The translations under genes were made by a program, and so were the position numbers. This document shows positions 14,595-21,735 of a stretch of 21,735 nucleotides of DNA, in pieces. Every line of letters starts with the position of its first letter. Within the stretch, counting starts at the first letter, position 1. The notes under the pieces are model-generated. The model made no database searches and was not told the DNA's origin. It saw only the letters and a list, made by a program, of their open reading frames with translations. Source of the DNA: an uncultured Eubacteriales bacterium (GTDB lineage: Bacteria > Bacillota > Clostridia > UBA1381 > UMGS1253); assembly GCA_900550065.1 (NCBI GenBank), contig URQR01000012.1, forward strand, positions 1 through 21,735. Reading direction: 5' to 3'.

Positions 14595-14597
14595 AAT
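14569..14597 (+). promoter_or_regulatory. Promoter inside the end of the radical SAM gene
   Basis: The -35 box TTGAAC (14569-14574) is 17 bp from the -10 box TAAAAT (14592-14597). TG at 14589-14590 makes it an extended -10. The predicted start near 14604 falls in the 5' arm of the following hairpin, as in the copy before secG. Confidence 0.65.
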
Positions 14598-14600
14598 AGT

Positions 14601-14700
14601 CTCAAAGGATTTGCCTTTGAGCCATTGAAAGAAGCCACTGTCGGGGCAATACCCCCTTCTGCGGCATAAGCTGCACCGTGCCTTCTTCGGGCTTGTACGC
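14601..14700 (+). ncRNA. Putative structured RNA element, copy 2 (upstream of smc)
   Basis: A perfect 8-bp hairpin (CTCAAAGG 14601-14608 with CCTTTGAG 14614-14621) is followed by a three-way junction. The outer stem pairs 14629-14634 with 14682-14687, has a C-C mismatch at 14635/14681, and continues with CAC (14636-14638) on GTG (14678-14680). Inside are hairpin A (GGGG 14643-14646 with CCCC) and hairpin B (GCGG 14661-14664 on CTGC 14671-14674, one G-U). Shared blocks with copy 1 include CACTRTCGGGG, CGTGCCTTYTTCG and a trailing GTACG. Six T follow at 14703-14708, without a stem directly before them. No known family is recognised. Confidence 0.6.
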
Positions 14701-14778
14701 TATTTTTTATGTTAATAAAGATAATAACCATGAGATTGCTGTGCGGCGCTTATGCCGGATACAGAAGGGGAGAGACAG

Positions 14779-17700
14779 TTGTACTTAAAGGGGATTGAGC
14801 TTCTGGGGTTTAAGTCCTTTGCCGACAAGACGCGCCTGACGTTTGAGCCAGGCGTAACATCGGTCGTGGGGCCGAACGGGAGCGGAAAAAGCAATATTTC
14901 CGACGCAATTCGCTGGGTCATGGGCGAGATGAGCGCAAAGAGCCTGCGTGGTGCGAACATGCAGGACGTTATTTTTGCGGGGACGCAGGCGCGCAAGCCC
15001 TTAGGTTTTGCGCAGGTGAGTCTGACGCTCGACAATAGCGACCATGCGCTCGACATTGAATACGGCGAGGTGACGGTGACGCGGCGGGTATACCGCAGCG
15101 GCGAAAGTGAATACTACATAAACGGCGCGTCGTGCCGGCTAAAGGACATCCATGAACTGTTTATGGACACGGGACTTGGGCGCGACGGATATTCAATTAT
15201 CGGTCAGGGCAAGGTCAATGAGATTATTTCCGGTAAGGCGGACGAGCGGCGCGGTATTTTCGACGAGGCGGCGGGTATCTCGAAATACCGCCACCGTAAG
15301 GAGGAGGCTGAACGTAAGCTCTTGCATACGGAGGAAAACCTCGTGCGCGTGGGCGATATTGTGTCCGAGCTTTCGGCGCAGGTGCAGCCGCTGTACAAAC
15401 AGTCGCAGAAGGCGCGCGAGTACCTTGACCTGCGTGAAGAAATGAAAAAGTTAGAGGTCAATCTTTTTATACAGACGGTCGAGCGGCTCAAGCGCGAGCT
15501 GTCGGAAACGGCGAAGAATTTTACCGTTGTGACGGAGCAGCTTAGTGCAATGCAGGCGCAAAATGCGGATATGGATGCACAAATTGACGCACAGAACGCC
15601 CTTGCGGACGAATTAGAGAGAAAAATAGAGGCGCAGCGCGGGGAAAATGCGGACGCGGAGCTGCGAATCAAAGGCTTTTACGGTGAAATAGAGGTGCTCA
15701 AAAATACGGCCGCTTCAAACGAAACGCTGGTTGCACGGATTACAGCCGATATTAAACAGTTAGAGGAAAAGATAGAGGCATTCGCGCAGACGGCGACGAC
15801 GCTTTCGCAGGAAAAACAGGAAAAGCAGAAGACGCTCGCGCTTTTGGGGGCGGAGGCAGCCAACACAACTGCGCAAAGCGACACGCTGTCGGAGCGGGCG
15901 CACACATTGGCGGAACAAATTAATACACTCAAAGCTGGCGTGATTGAAAAGCTAAACGACATAGCATCGCTTAAGTCACGGCTCAGCTCTGTCGAGGCGT
16001 TTAAAGAGAGCTTTGCCCAGCGGCGAGAGGCAATCCGGCTCGAAAAAGAGAGCATGGGCGAGGAGCTGGCGCAAATTGAGGCGCGTCGCACGGCGGGTGC
16101 GGCGGCGGTAGAAGACGCACAAAAGCGGTTGGACGATGGCGCAAAGACGATAGCGTCGCTTAATGAAAAGGCGGCGGCGCAGACGCGGACGCAGGCGGCG
16201 TTAAAGGACGAAGTGACTGCAAAAAATGCGGTGCTGACGCGTGAGCTTTCGCGGCTGCACATGCTTATGGAAATGGAAAAAGATTTTGAAGGCTTTACAA
16301 AGAGTGTAAAGGGCGTGCTCGCGGCGCACAAGGGCGGCCGGCTGGGCGGCGCGAAGGTATACGGCGCGCTGTCGTCGCTGATCGGCGTGTCAAAGCAGTA
16401 TGTGACTGCGGTCGAGGCACTGCTGGGCGGCGCGCTGCAAAACGTTGTGGTCGAAAACGAGCAGGACGCGAAAACGGCGATTGAGTATTTAAAGCGAAAC
16501 CACTTAGGGCGCGTAACGTTTTTGCCGGTGTCGTCCGTGAAAGGGCGCACGATAGAAAACCGTGCTGCGGTGGAAAGATGCTCAGGTTATATCGGCCTTG
16601 CGAGCGAGCTTGTTTCGTGCGAGACGCAGTACAGGGGGATTATTGACAATTTGCTGGGGCGGTGCGTTGTGGTCGATACAATGGACCATGCAATCGCGGT
16701 GAGCAAACAGTTCGGCTACAAATTCCGCGTCGTAACGCTCGAGGGTGAGCTGTTGAATGTCGGCGGCTCAATTACGGGCGGCAGTATGAACAAAACGACG
16801 GGGCTGCTCAGCCGCGCGGCGGAGATTCATGCGCTGCGCGCCTCGACACAGGAAAAGCAGACGGAGCTCGACGGCCTGCTTGCGCAGCAGGCGGCGTTGG
16901 AGCAGGAAATAGAGCAGCTCGGTGCAGAGCAGCGCGAGGCGGACTCGATTGTGCGTATTGCTGAGCAGGAGCTCATTCGCGCGCGGGCGGAGCTTGCACA
17001 TGTGGAAAGTTTGGAGCAGGCAAAGAAGCTGTCGGGCGAGTCGATAGAGGGCGAGCTTACACAGATTGAGGAACAGATGAAAGAGGCAAACGAGCAAATT
17101 GCGGAGCTGATTAACCGGACGACAAAGGATGAATTGTCGATTGAGGCCGACCAGAACGCGGCTGCGCAGGCGGAAAATACGCTGACTGCGCTCGAGCAGG
17201 AGCGTGCTGCGCTTGCTGCTGCGGTGAATGAGAAGAACATTGCCCTGACGGCGGCGCGTAAGGACGTTGCGGCGTTTGACTACCGTATCCGCGAAACGCA
17301 GGCGCAAGCACAGGCCGCGCGCGGCGATATTACGGCAAAGCAGGCCGATATTGACGGCCTGCGGCAAAAAAATGAAGAGATTGCGGCGCAGATTGGTGAA
17401 AAAGAGGCGCAAATCGCGGAAAGCCAGAAACAGGTGCAGACGATGATGGAGGCGGCTCAGTCCCTGTCGGGCGAGCGAGACGCGGCACGCAGCCGTGCGC
17501 GTGAATTGTTAGAGGAAAACAAGGACATGCGCGAAAAGATTTTTGCGCTTAAAGAGGAACAGAGCCGCATCGACAACAAAAAGACCAAGCAAGAGAACGA
17601 GCTTGATACTATTACGGCGAAAATATGGGAAGAATATGAAGTGACGTATTTGAGTGCGAAGGAGTTCGAGGCCGACATTGGCCCGGCGGGTGCGGCGAAA

Positions 17701-18357
17701 AGCCGTGTGGGTGAGTTGCGCACGAAAATCCGCGCGCTTGGCAATGTTAATGTTGACGCAATTGAGGAGTATAAGTCGGTCAAGGAACGGTTCGACTTTT
17801 TATCGGGACAGGCGGCCGACCTGACCGAAGCGAAGGAAAGTTTAGAAAAGCTAATTGCTTCGATTCAGGAAAAGATGAAAAAGCAGTTTAAAGAGCAGTT
17901 TGAAGTGATTAACGGCCATTTTTCTGAGACGTTTGCCGCACTGTTCGGCGGCGGGCGGGCGGAGCTGCGGCTGACCGATCCGGACGACGTGCTGGAAAGC
18001 GGCGTCGAAATCGACGCGCAGCCGCCGGGCAAAAAGCTGCAAAACCTGAGTCTTTTGTCGGGTGGGGAAATGGCATTTACGGCGATTGCGCTGCTGTTTG
18101 CGATTTTGAAGGTACGGCCGACGCCGTTTTGTGTGCTTGACGAGATTGAGGCGGCGCTCGACGAGTCGAACGTATACCGCTTTGCAGATTACGTCAAGGA
18201 CTACAGCAAAAAGACGCAGTTTATTTTGGTGACGCACCGGCGCGGCACGATGGAGGCGGCGGACTTGCTCTACGGTGTAACGATGCAGGAAAAGGGCGTG
18301 TCGAAGCTGCTGGCGTTAAAGCTTGACGAAGCGGTACAGACGGCGGGCGTAAAATAA
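14779..18357 (+). CDS. smc: Chromosome segregation ATPase SMC
   Basis: With the TTG start at 14779 the protein has 1192 residues, the normal size, and begins with the family's (M)YLKGIELLGFKSF. An in-frame ATG at 14752 would add nine residues and lacks a ribosome site, while AGGGGAG (14766-14772) is well placed for the TTG. The N-terminal head has the Walker A motif GPNGSGKSN (31-39). Two long coiled coils (about 165-510 and 680-1010) flank a hinge domain (about 518-670) that ends near GGSITGGS. The C-terminal head has the LSGGE signature (1093-1097) and Walker B with Asp1121-Glu1122. SMC works with ScpA and ScpB as condensin at the nucleoid; those genes are not in the window. ftsY follows after 26 nt. 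Confidence 0.97.
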   Translation: MYLKGIELLGFKSFADKTRLTFEPGVTSVVGPNGSGKSNISDAIRWVMGEMSAKSLRGANMQDVIFAGTQARKPLGFAQVSLTLDNSDHALDIEYGEVTVTRRVYRSGESEYYINGASCRLKDIHELFMDTGLGRDGYSIIGQGKVNEIISGKADERRGIFDEAAGISKYRHRKEEAERKLLHTEENLVRVGDIVSELSAQVQPLYKQSQKAREYLDLREEMKKLEVNLFIQTVERLKRELSETAKNFTVVTEQLSAMQAQNADMDAQIDAQNALADELERKIEAQRGENADAELRIKGFYGEIEVLKNTAASNETLVARITADIKQLEEKIEAFAQTATTLSQEKQEKQKTLALLGAEAANTTAQSDTLSERAHTLAEQINTLKAGVIEKLNDIASLKSRLSSVEAFKESFAQRREAIRLEKESMGEELAQIEARRTAGAAAVEDAQKRLDDGAKTIASLNEKAAAQTRTQAALKDEVTAKNAVLTRELSRLHMLMEMEKDFEGFTKSVKGVLAAHKGGRLGGAKVYGALSSLIGVSKQYVTAVEALLGGALQNVVVENEQDAKTAIEYLKRNHLGRVTFLPVSSVKGRTIENRAAVERCSGYIGLASELVSCETQYRGIIDNLLGRCVVVDTMDHAIAVSKQFGYKFRVVTLEGELLNVGGSITGGSMNKTTGLLSRAAEIHALRASTQEKQTELDGLLAQQAALEQEIEQLGAEQREADSIVRIAEQELIRARAELAHVESLEQAKKLSGESIEGELTQIEEQMKEANEQIAELINRTTKDELSIEADQNAAAQAENTLTALEQERAALAAAVNEKNIALTAARKDVAAFDYRIRETQAQAQAARGDITAKQADIDGLRQKNEEIAAQIGEKEAQIAESQKQVQTMMEAAQSLSGERDAARSRARELLEENKDMREKIFALKEEQSRIDNKKTKQENELDTITAKIWEEYEVTYLSAKEFEADIGPAGAAKSRVGELRTKIRALGNVNVDAIEEYKSVKERFDFLSGQAADLTEAKESLEKLIASIQEKMKKQFKEQFEVINGHFSETFAALFGGGRAELRLTDPDDVLESGVEIDAQPPGKKLQNLSLLSGGEMAFTAIALLFAILKVRPTPFCVLDEIEAALDESNVYRFADYVKDYSKKTQFILVTHRRGTMEAADLLYGVTMQEKGVSKLLALKLDEAVQTAGVK

Positions 18358-18383
18358 GAAAAGACGGGAAAGGAACGAACACG

Positions 18384-19292
18384 ATGGGGTTTTTTGATAA
18401 ATTAAAGCAAGGGCTGACCAAAACGCGCGACGCGTTTTCCGAAAAGGTGAACAATGTGTTTGCCACATTTGTGAAGGTGGACGAGGAGCTGTTCGAGGAG
18501 CTTGAAGAGGCGCTGATCACCGCGGATGTGGGGATGGAGACGTCGATGTATATTATCGAAACGCTGCGCGACCGCGTCAAAAAGGCGCGTATCGAGGATG
18601 CGGACGGCGTAAAGGCCAAATTGCAGGAGATAATTGCTGAAATCATGGCGGAGCAGGAGACGGCGCTCGATTTGTCCGGCACACCGGCGGTTATTTTAGT
18701 CATTGGTGTCAACGGTGTCGGCAAGACGACCACGATTGGCAAGCTCGCCGCACGCCTGAAGGCGGACGGTAAGCGGGTGATGCTTGCGGCGGCGGACACG
18801 TTCCGCGCGGCGGCGATTGACCAGCTGCAAATTTGGGCCGACCGGTGCGGGTGCGAAATTATTAAGCACAGCGAGGGCTCTGACCCGAGCGCAGTCGTAT
18901 TCGACGCGGTGTCGGCGGCGAAGGCGCGCGGCGCGGATGTGCTCATTTGCGATACGGCGGGGCGGCTGCACAACAAGAAAAACCTAATGGACGAACTCGG
19001 TAAAATCAGCCGCGTTGTAGAGCGGGAGGCGCCGGACTCGTCGAAACACGTGTTTTTAGTGCTTGACGCAACGACGGGGCAGAACGCAATCAGTCAGGCG
19101 AAGCTCTTCGGCGAGGCGGCGAGCATTGACGGTATTGTACTGACAAAGCTTGATGGTACGGCAAAGGGCGGCGTGGTAATTGGTATTTGCCGTGAGCAGA
19201 GTATTCCGGTGCGGTTTGTCGGCGTCGGGGAAGGAATCGACGATATGCAGCCGTTCGACGCAGCGGATTTTGCAAAAGCGTTGTTTAAATAA
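18384..19292 (+). CDS. ftsY: Signal recognition particle receptor FtsY
   Basis: The 302-residue SRP GTPase docks ribosome-nascent-chain complexes at the membrane with Ffh. The N domain covers about 1-95 and the G domain 100-302. G1 is GVNGVGKT (108-115), followed by DTFRAAA (138-144), DTAGR (190-194), TKLD (254-257) and the closing GVGEGIDDMQPF. It lacks a long acidic A domain, as is usual in Firmicutes, and starts with an amphipathic MGFFDKLKQGL helix that can bind lipid. GGAAAGGA precedes the ATG. It is 26 nt after smc and probably in the same transcript. The often-following ylxM-ffh pair is not here. Confidence 0.97.
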   Translation: MGFFDKLKQGLTKTRDAFSEKVNNVFATFVKVDEELFEELEEALITADVGMETSMYIIETLRDRVKKARIEDADGVKAKLQEIIAEIMAEQETALDLSGTPAVILVIGVNGVGKTTTIGKLAARLKADGKRVMLAAADTFRAAAIDQLQIWADRCGCEIIKHSEGSDPSAVVFDAVSAAKARGADVLICDTAGRLHNKKNLMDELGKISRVVEREAPDSSKHVFLVLDATTGQNAISQAKLFGEAASIDGIVLTKLDGTAKGGVVIGICREQSIPVRFVGVGEGIDDMQPFDAADFAKALFK

Positions 19293-19295
19293 CAC

Positions 19296-19397
19296 GTGAG
19301 CAGGTGGCTTTCGGTGGGATTTTGGTATATGGTTGGGCTTGCGCGGCGTATAGGGGCGCTGCGGGAAGGGTGGTGGCGTAGGTGGCGTTTGAAATGA
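19296..19397 (+). CDS. Possible small ORF, Trp/Arg-rich, overlapping next start
   Basis: A GTG-started frame of 33 codons ends in a TGA that overlaps the ATG of the next gene (ATGA). The product would contain five Trp and seven Arg. No ribosome site precedes the GTG; an inner ATG at 19329 also lacks a good one. It may be chance, or a leader frame whose translation couples to the large membrane protein. Nothing like it is known to me. Confidence 0.2.
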   Translation: MSRWLSVGFWYMVGLARRIGALREGWWRRWRLK

Positions 19398-21735
19398 GTG
19401 ATTTTAAAAAGGCAAAGGATGCGTCAAAAGGAAAGAAGTGGGGCGCAAAGGCGCTGATTTGGATTCTTGCATTAATCTGTGTCGCGCTTGTCGTTGGGTT
19501 TGGTGCGTCGATGCTGATGGAGTATATTCAGATGCAGGAAATCGGCGCGGAGTATGTGAGCGTATTTTGGACGAATATTCGGGTGCGTCTGATTGCGCAG
19601 GTTTTAAGTTTTTTGATTGTCTTTATTTTGTTTATGGCAAACAATATTGTCCTGCGTCGGATTTCGCTGAAGGAAAACGGCGACTTGGCGTTGATTTCGC
19701 GTGTGCTGCCAATGGTTTTGGTGACTTTTATCATCGCTTTTATTGCGAGCCGGTTTATCAGCGACAATGTATACAGCCGGTTTTTAGCGTTCGCGAATTC
19801 TACTGCGTTTAATAGGGTAGACCCTGTTTTTTTCCAGGATATTGGTTATTATATGTTTATCCGCCCATTTATGGTGTCGCTGATTGACAGCATTAAGATT
19901 ATTCTAATTATCCAGACCGTCTATACGGTGCTTATTTACATTTTTTTAAATGCGCGCGGCGGACTTGAACGGTTTGGCGATATCTTTAAAAATAAAAGCA
20001 TTGTTATTCACAACATTGTCAATGTACTTTTAGTGTTTATCAGTATTGCCATGACGTTTAAATACAATGCGGAGGACGTACTGTACGGTAATTTCGGCGG
20101 GCTGTTCGGTGCGGGCTATACAGACATTTATGTATGGGTGAAGTATTACAATTTTGCGCCGTATCTACTCTTAGCGGTCGTAGCGGCAACAATGTTTTTC
20201 CTTTTGCGCGGCAAATTGAAGGCAGGTATTATCAGCGTGTGCGTATTCCCGGCCGCGTGGGTTTTGACGGGGCTGATTGCTATTGTGATACAGACCTTTG
20301 TTGTTGCGCCCAACGATGTTGCGGTGCAGGCACCGAATATTGCTAACAATATCTATATGACGCGGGAGGCGTACGGCCTCGACCAAATTATAGAGGTCGA
20401 TTTCCCGATTGAAAATACGCTGAATACACAGGATTTGGAAGAAAATAAGGAAACGCTTGAAAATGTTCGTATCATTGACTACGACTCCAATGTGACCGCT
20501 ATGAACAAATTGCAGGGTCTCAAGCCTTACTATACGTTCAAAAGCGCGGATATCGTGTCGTATGACGTAGACGGGGAGCCGACGGCGGTCGCGATTGGTG
20601 CGCGCGAGCTTGACCCGGAAAAGCTCGCAAAGGAGACGAGCGACAGCTATGTCAACAAAACCTATAAGTATACGCATGGATATGGTGTGGCGGTCAATCC
20701 TATGAACGAGGCGACGCAGGAGGGGCAGCCGAAGTTTATCGTGCGCGATATTCCGGCGGTATCCGACGCGGGAATGGTCGACGTGACGCAGCCGCGGATT
20801 TACTATGGCGAATTCACGAACGATCATGTCATCGTTAATACAAAGCTGAAGGAAATTGATTATTCCGAGGGGCAGACCAATGTTGAGTTTTCCTATGACG
20901 GGACGGGGGGGATCAATCTCGGCTGGCTGAACCGGGCGCTGTTTTCCGTAATGTACGGCGACTATAAGATGCTGGTGTCGAACCAGATTACGGCGGACAG
21001 TAAAATTCTTCCTAACCGCAATATTTTAGAGCGGGTGAAGAAGGTTGCGCCGTTTTTCGAGTATGATGAAGACCCATATCTGCTCATAGACGACAGCGGA
21101 CGGCTCAAGTGGGTAATCGACGCATATGCGACGTCGGAAAATTACCCATATGCACAGCGGTACGGAAAAATTAATTATATTCGTAATAGTGCAAAAGCGG
21201 TTGTAGACGCATACGACGGCAATGTAGTGTTTTATATCACGGACGAGACGGACCCGATTGTGCAGACCTACAACAAAATCTATCCGAGTCTGTTTTCTGA
21301 TGAGCCGCTGCCGCAGGATTTAAAACGGCATATCCGGTATCCGGAAAAGCTGTTTAAAATCCAGTCGGAAATGTATAAGCAATACCATATCACGGACGCG
21401 CATGTCTTCTATAATAAGAGCGACGTGTGGGATATTGCCAAAGAAAAGCACGCGAAAACTGATATCCAGTATATTAAGCCGTTCTATAACATGATGAAAA
21501 TCGAGGGCTTCGAGGAAAAGGGCTTAGGGCTGCTGCTGACGATGCCGTTTACGGTACAAAACAAGGACTATATCAGCGGGTGGCTTGCCGCCGGGTCGGA
21601 CGACAAATACTACGGTAAGCTTGTCCTATACCGCTTTACGAACGTAGAGAAAAACGCATACGGGACGATACAGATGGAAAACCGAATTGATAACGACCCG
21701 ACGATTTCCTCCCAGACAAAGCTTTGGGGCGACGA
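19394..21735 (+). CDS. UPF0182 family membrane protein, cut by window end
   Basis: An open frame of 780 codons runs off the right edge. The N-terminal third (about 15-300) has seven or so membrane helices. Then comes the family junction QTFVVAPNDVAVQAPNIANN (from residue 300) with MTREAYGLD, followed by a large, probably extracytoplasmic region. This order is that of UPF0182 (PF03699) proteins, which are usually about 900 residues, so roughly 100 or more residues are missing. The function of the family is not established. ATG 19394 is chosen because AGGTGG (19380-19385) is well spaced; a GTG at 19382 is the alternative. It lies 101 nt after ftsY, and no promoter is clear in between. Confidence 0.9.
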   Translation, partial: MSDFKKAKDASKGKKWGAKALIWILALICVALVVGFGASMLMEYIQMQEIGAEYVSVFWTNIRVRLIAQVLSFLIVFILFMANNIVLRRISLKENGDLALISRVLPMVLVTFIIAFIASRFISDNVYSRFLAFANSTAFNRVDPVFFQDIGYYMFIRPFMVSLIDSIKIILIIQTVYTVLIYIFLNARGGLERFGDIFKNKSIVIHNIVNVLLVFISIAMTFKYNAEDVLYGNFGGLFGAGYTDIYVWVKYYNFAPYLLLAVVAATMFFLLRGKLKAGIISVCVFPAAWVLTGLIAIVIQTFVVAPNDVAVQAPNIANNIYMTREAYGLDQIIEVDFPIENTLNTQDLEENKETLENVRIIDYDSNVTAMNKLQGLKPYYTFKSADIVSYDVDGEPTAVAIGARELDPEKLAKETSDSYVNKTYKYTHGYGVAVNPMNEATQEGQPKFIVRDIPAVSDAGMVDVTQPRIYYGEFTNDHVIVNTKLKEIDYSEGQTNVEFSYDGTGGINLGWLNRALFSVMYGDYKMLVSNQITADSKILPNRNILERVKKVAPFFEYDEDPYLLIDDSGRLKWVIDAYATSENYPYAQRYGKINYIRNSAKAVVDAYDGNVVFYITDETDPIVQTYNKIYPSLFSDEPLPQDLKRHIRYPEKLFKIQSEMYKQYHITDAHVFYNKSDVWDIAKEKHAKTDIQYIKPFYNMMKIEGFEEKGLGLLLTMPFTVQNKDYISGWLAAGSDDKYYGKLVLYRFTNVEKNAYGTIQMENRIDNDPTISSQTKLWGD

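Noticed and set aside
14635..14642. GCCACTGT in copy 2 resembling part of the cobalamin riboswitch
   Set aside because: The B12 box and the other core blocks of that riboswitch are absent, and the element is too small.
19438..19812. Plus-strand 124-codon frame in the UPF0182 region
   Set aside because: It is another frame of the long UPF0182 gene, which is open to the window edge and has clear membrane helices and family motifs.

Overview
The window reads as a chromosomal segment of a Gram-positive, low-to-mid GC member of the Firmicutes, most likely class Clostridia (an Oscillospirales/Ruminococcaceae-like gut organism). The grounds are the FapR-headed fatty-acid cluster with FabK as enoyl reductase, the gene order fab genes - acpP - fabF - rnc - radical SAM - smc - ftsY, strong Shine-Dalgarno sites, occasional GTG/TTG starts, and a two-gene ECF sigma/zinc anti-sigma module. 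The exact taxon cannot be fixed from the sequence alone. I see no tRNA, rRNA, CRISPR array, insertion sequence or phage gene.

Layout. Positions 1-1586 hold a terminator, a RibU-type riboflavin uptake component and a DUF368 (PopT-type) membrane protein. Positions 1616-2105 hold a strong promoter, a structured RNA-like element, secG and a terminator. Positions 2170-3933 are a tight four-gene operon of overlapping genes: ECF sigma factor, zinc-finger anti-sigma factor and two small membrane proteins. It ends at a perfect 34-bp palindrome that also terminates the convergent MATE efflux gene (4042-5391, minus strand). Positions 5571-13540 are the type II fatty-acid synthesis cluster: fapR, plsX, fabH, fabK, fabD, fabG, acpP, fabF, then rnc. 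FapR-like operator sites lie at the promoter in front of fapR. A terminator follows rnc. Positions 13599-19292 hold an Elp3-like radical SAM protein, a second copy of the RNA-like element with its own promoter, smc and ftsY. The window ends inside a large UPF0182 membrane protein.

How it fits together. FapR probably senses malonyl-CoA/malonyl-ACP and controls its own gene and the phospholipid/fatty-acid genes behind it. PlsX makes acyl-phosphate from acyl-ACP; FabD, FabH, FabF, FabG, FabK and ACP form most of the elongation cycle. The dehydratase (FabZ/FabA) and acetyl-CoA carboxylase must be encoded elsewhere. SecG, FtsY, PopT and RibU are envelope and export functions.

The most interesting signal is the pair of related RNA-like elements, one in front of secG and one in front of smc. 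Each has an extended -10 promoter whose predicted start lies at the base of a 5' hairpin. That hairpin is followed by a conserved three-way-junction domain in which the outer stem shows an A-U to G-C compensatory change and a pyrimidine mismatch at the same place. I cannot match it to an RNA family I know.
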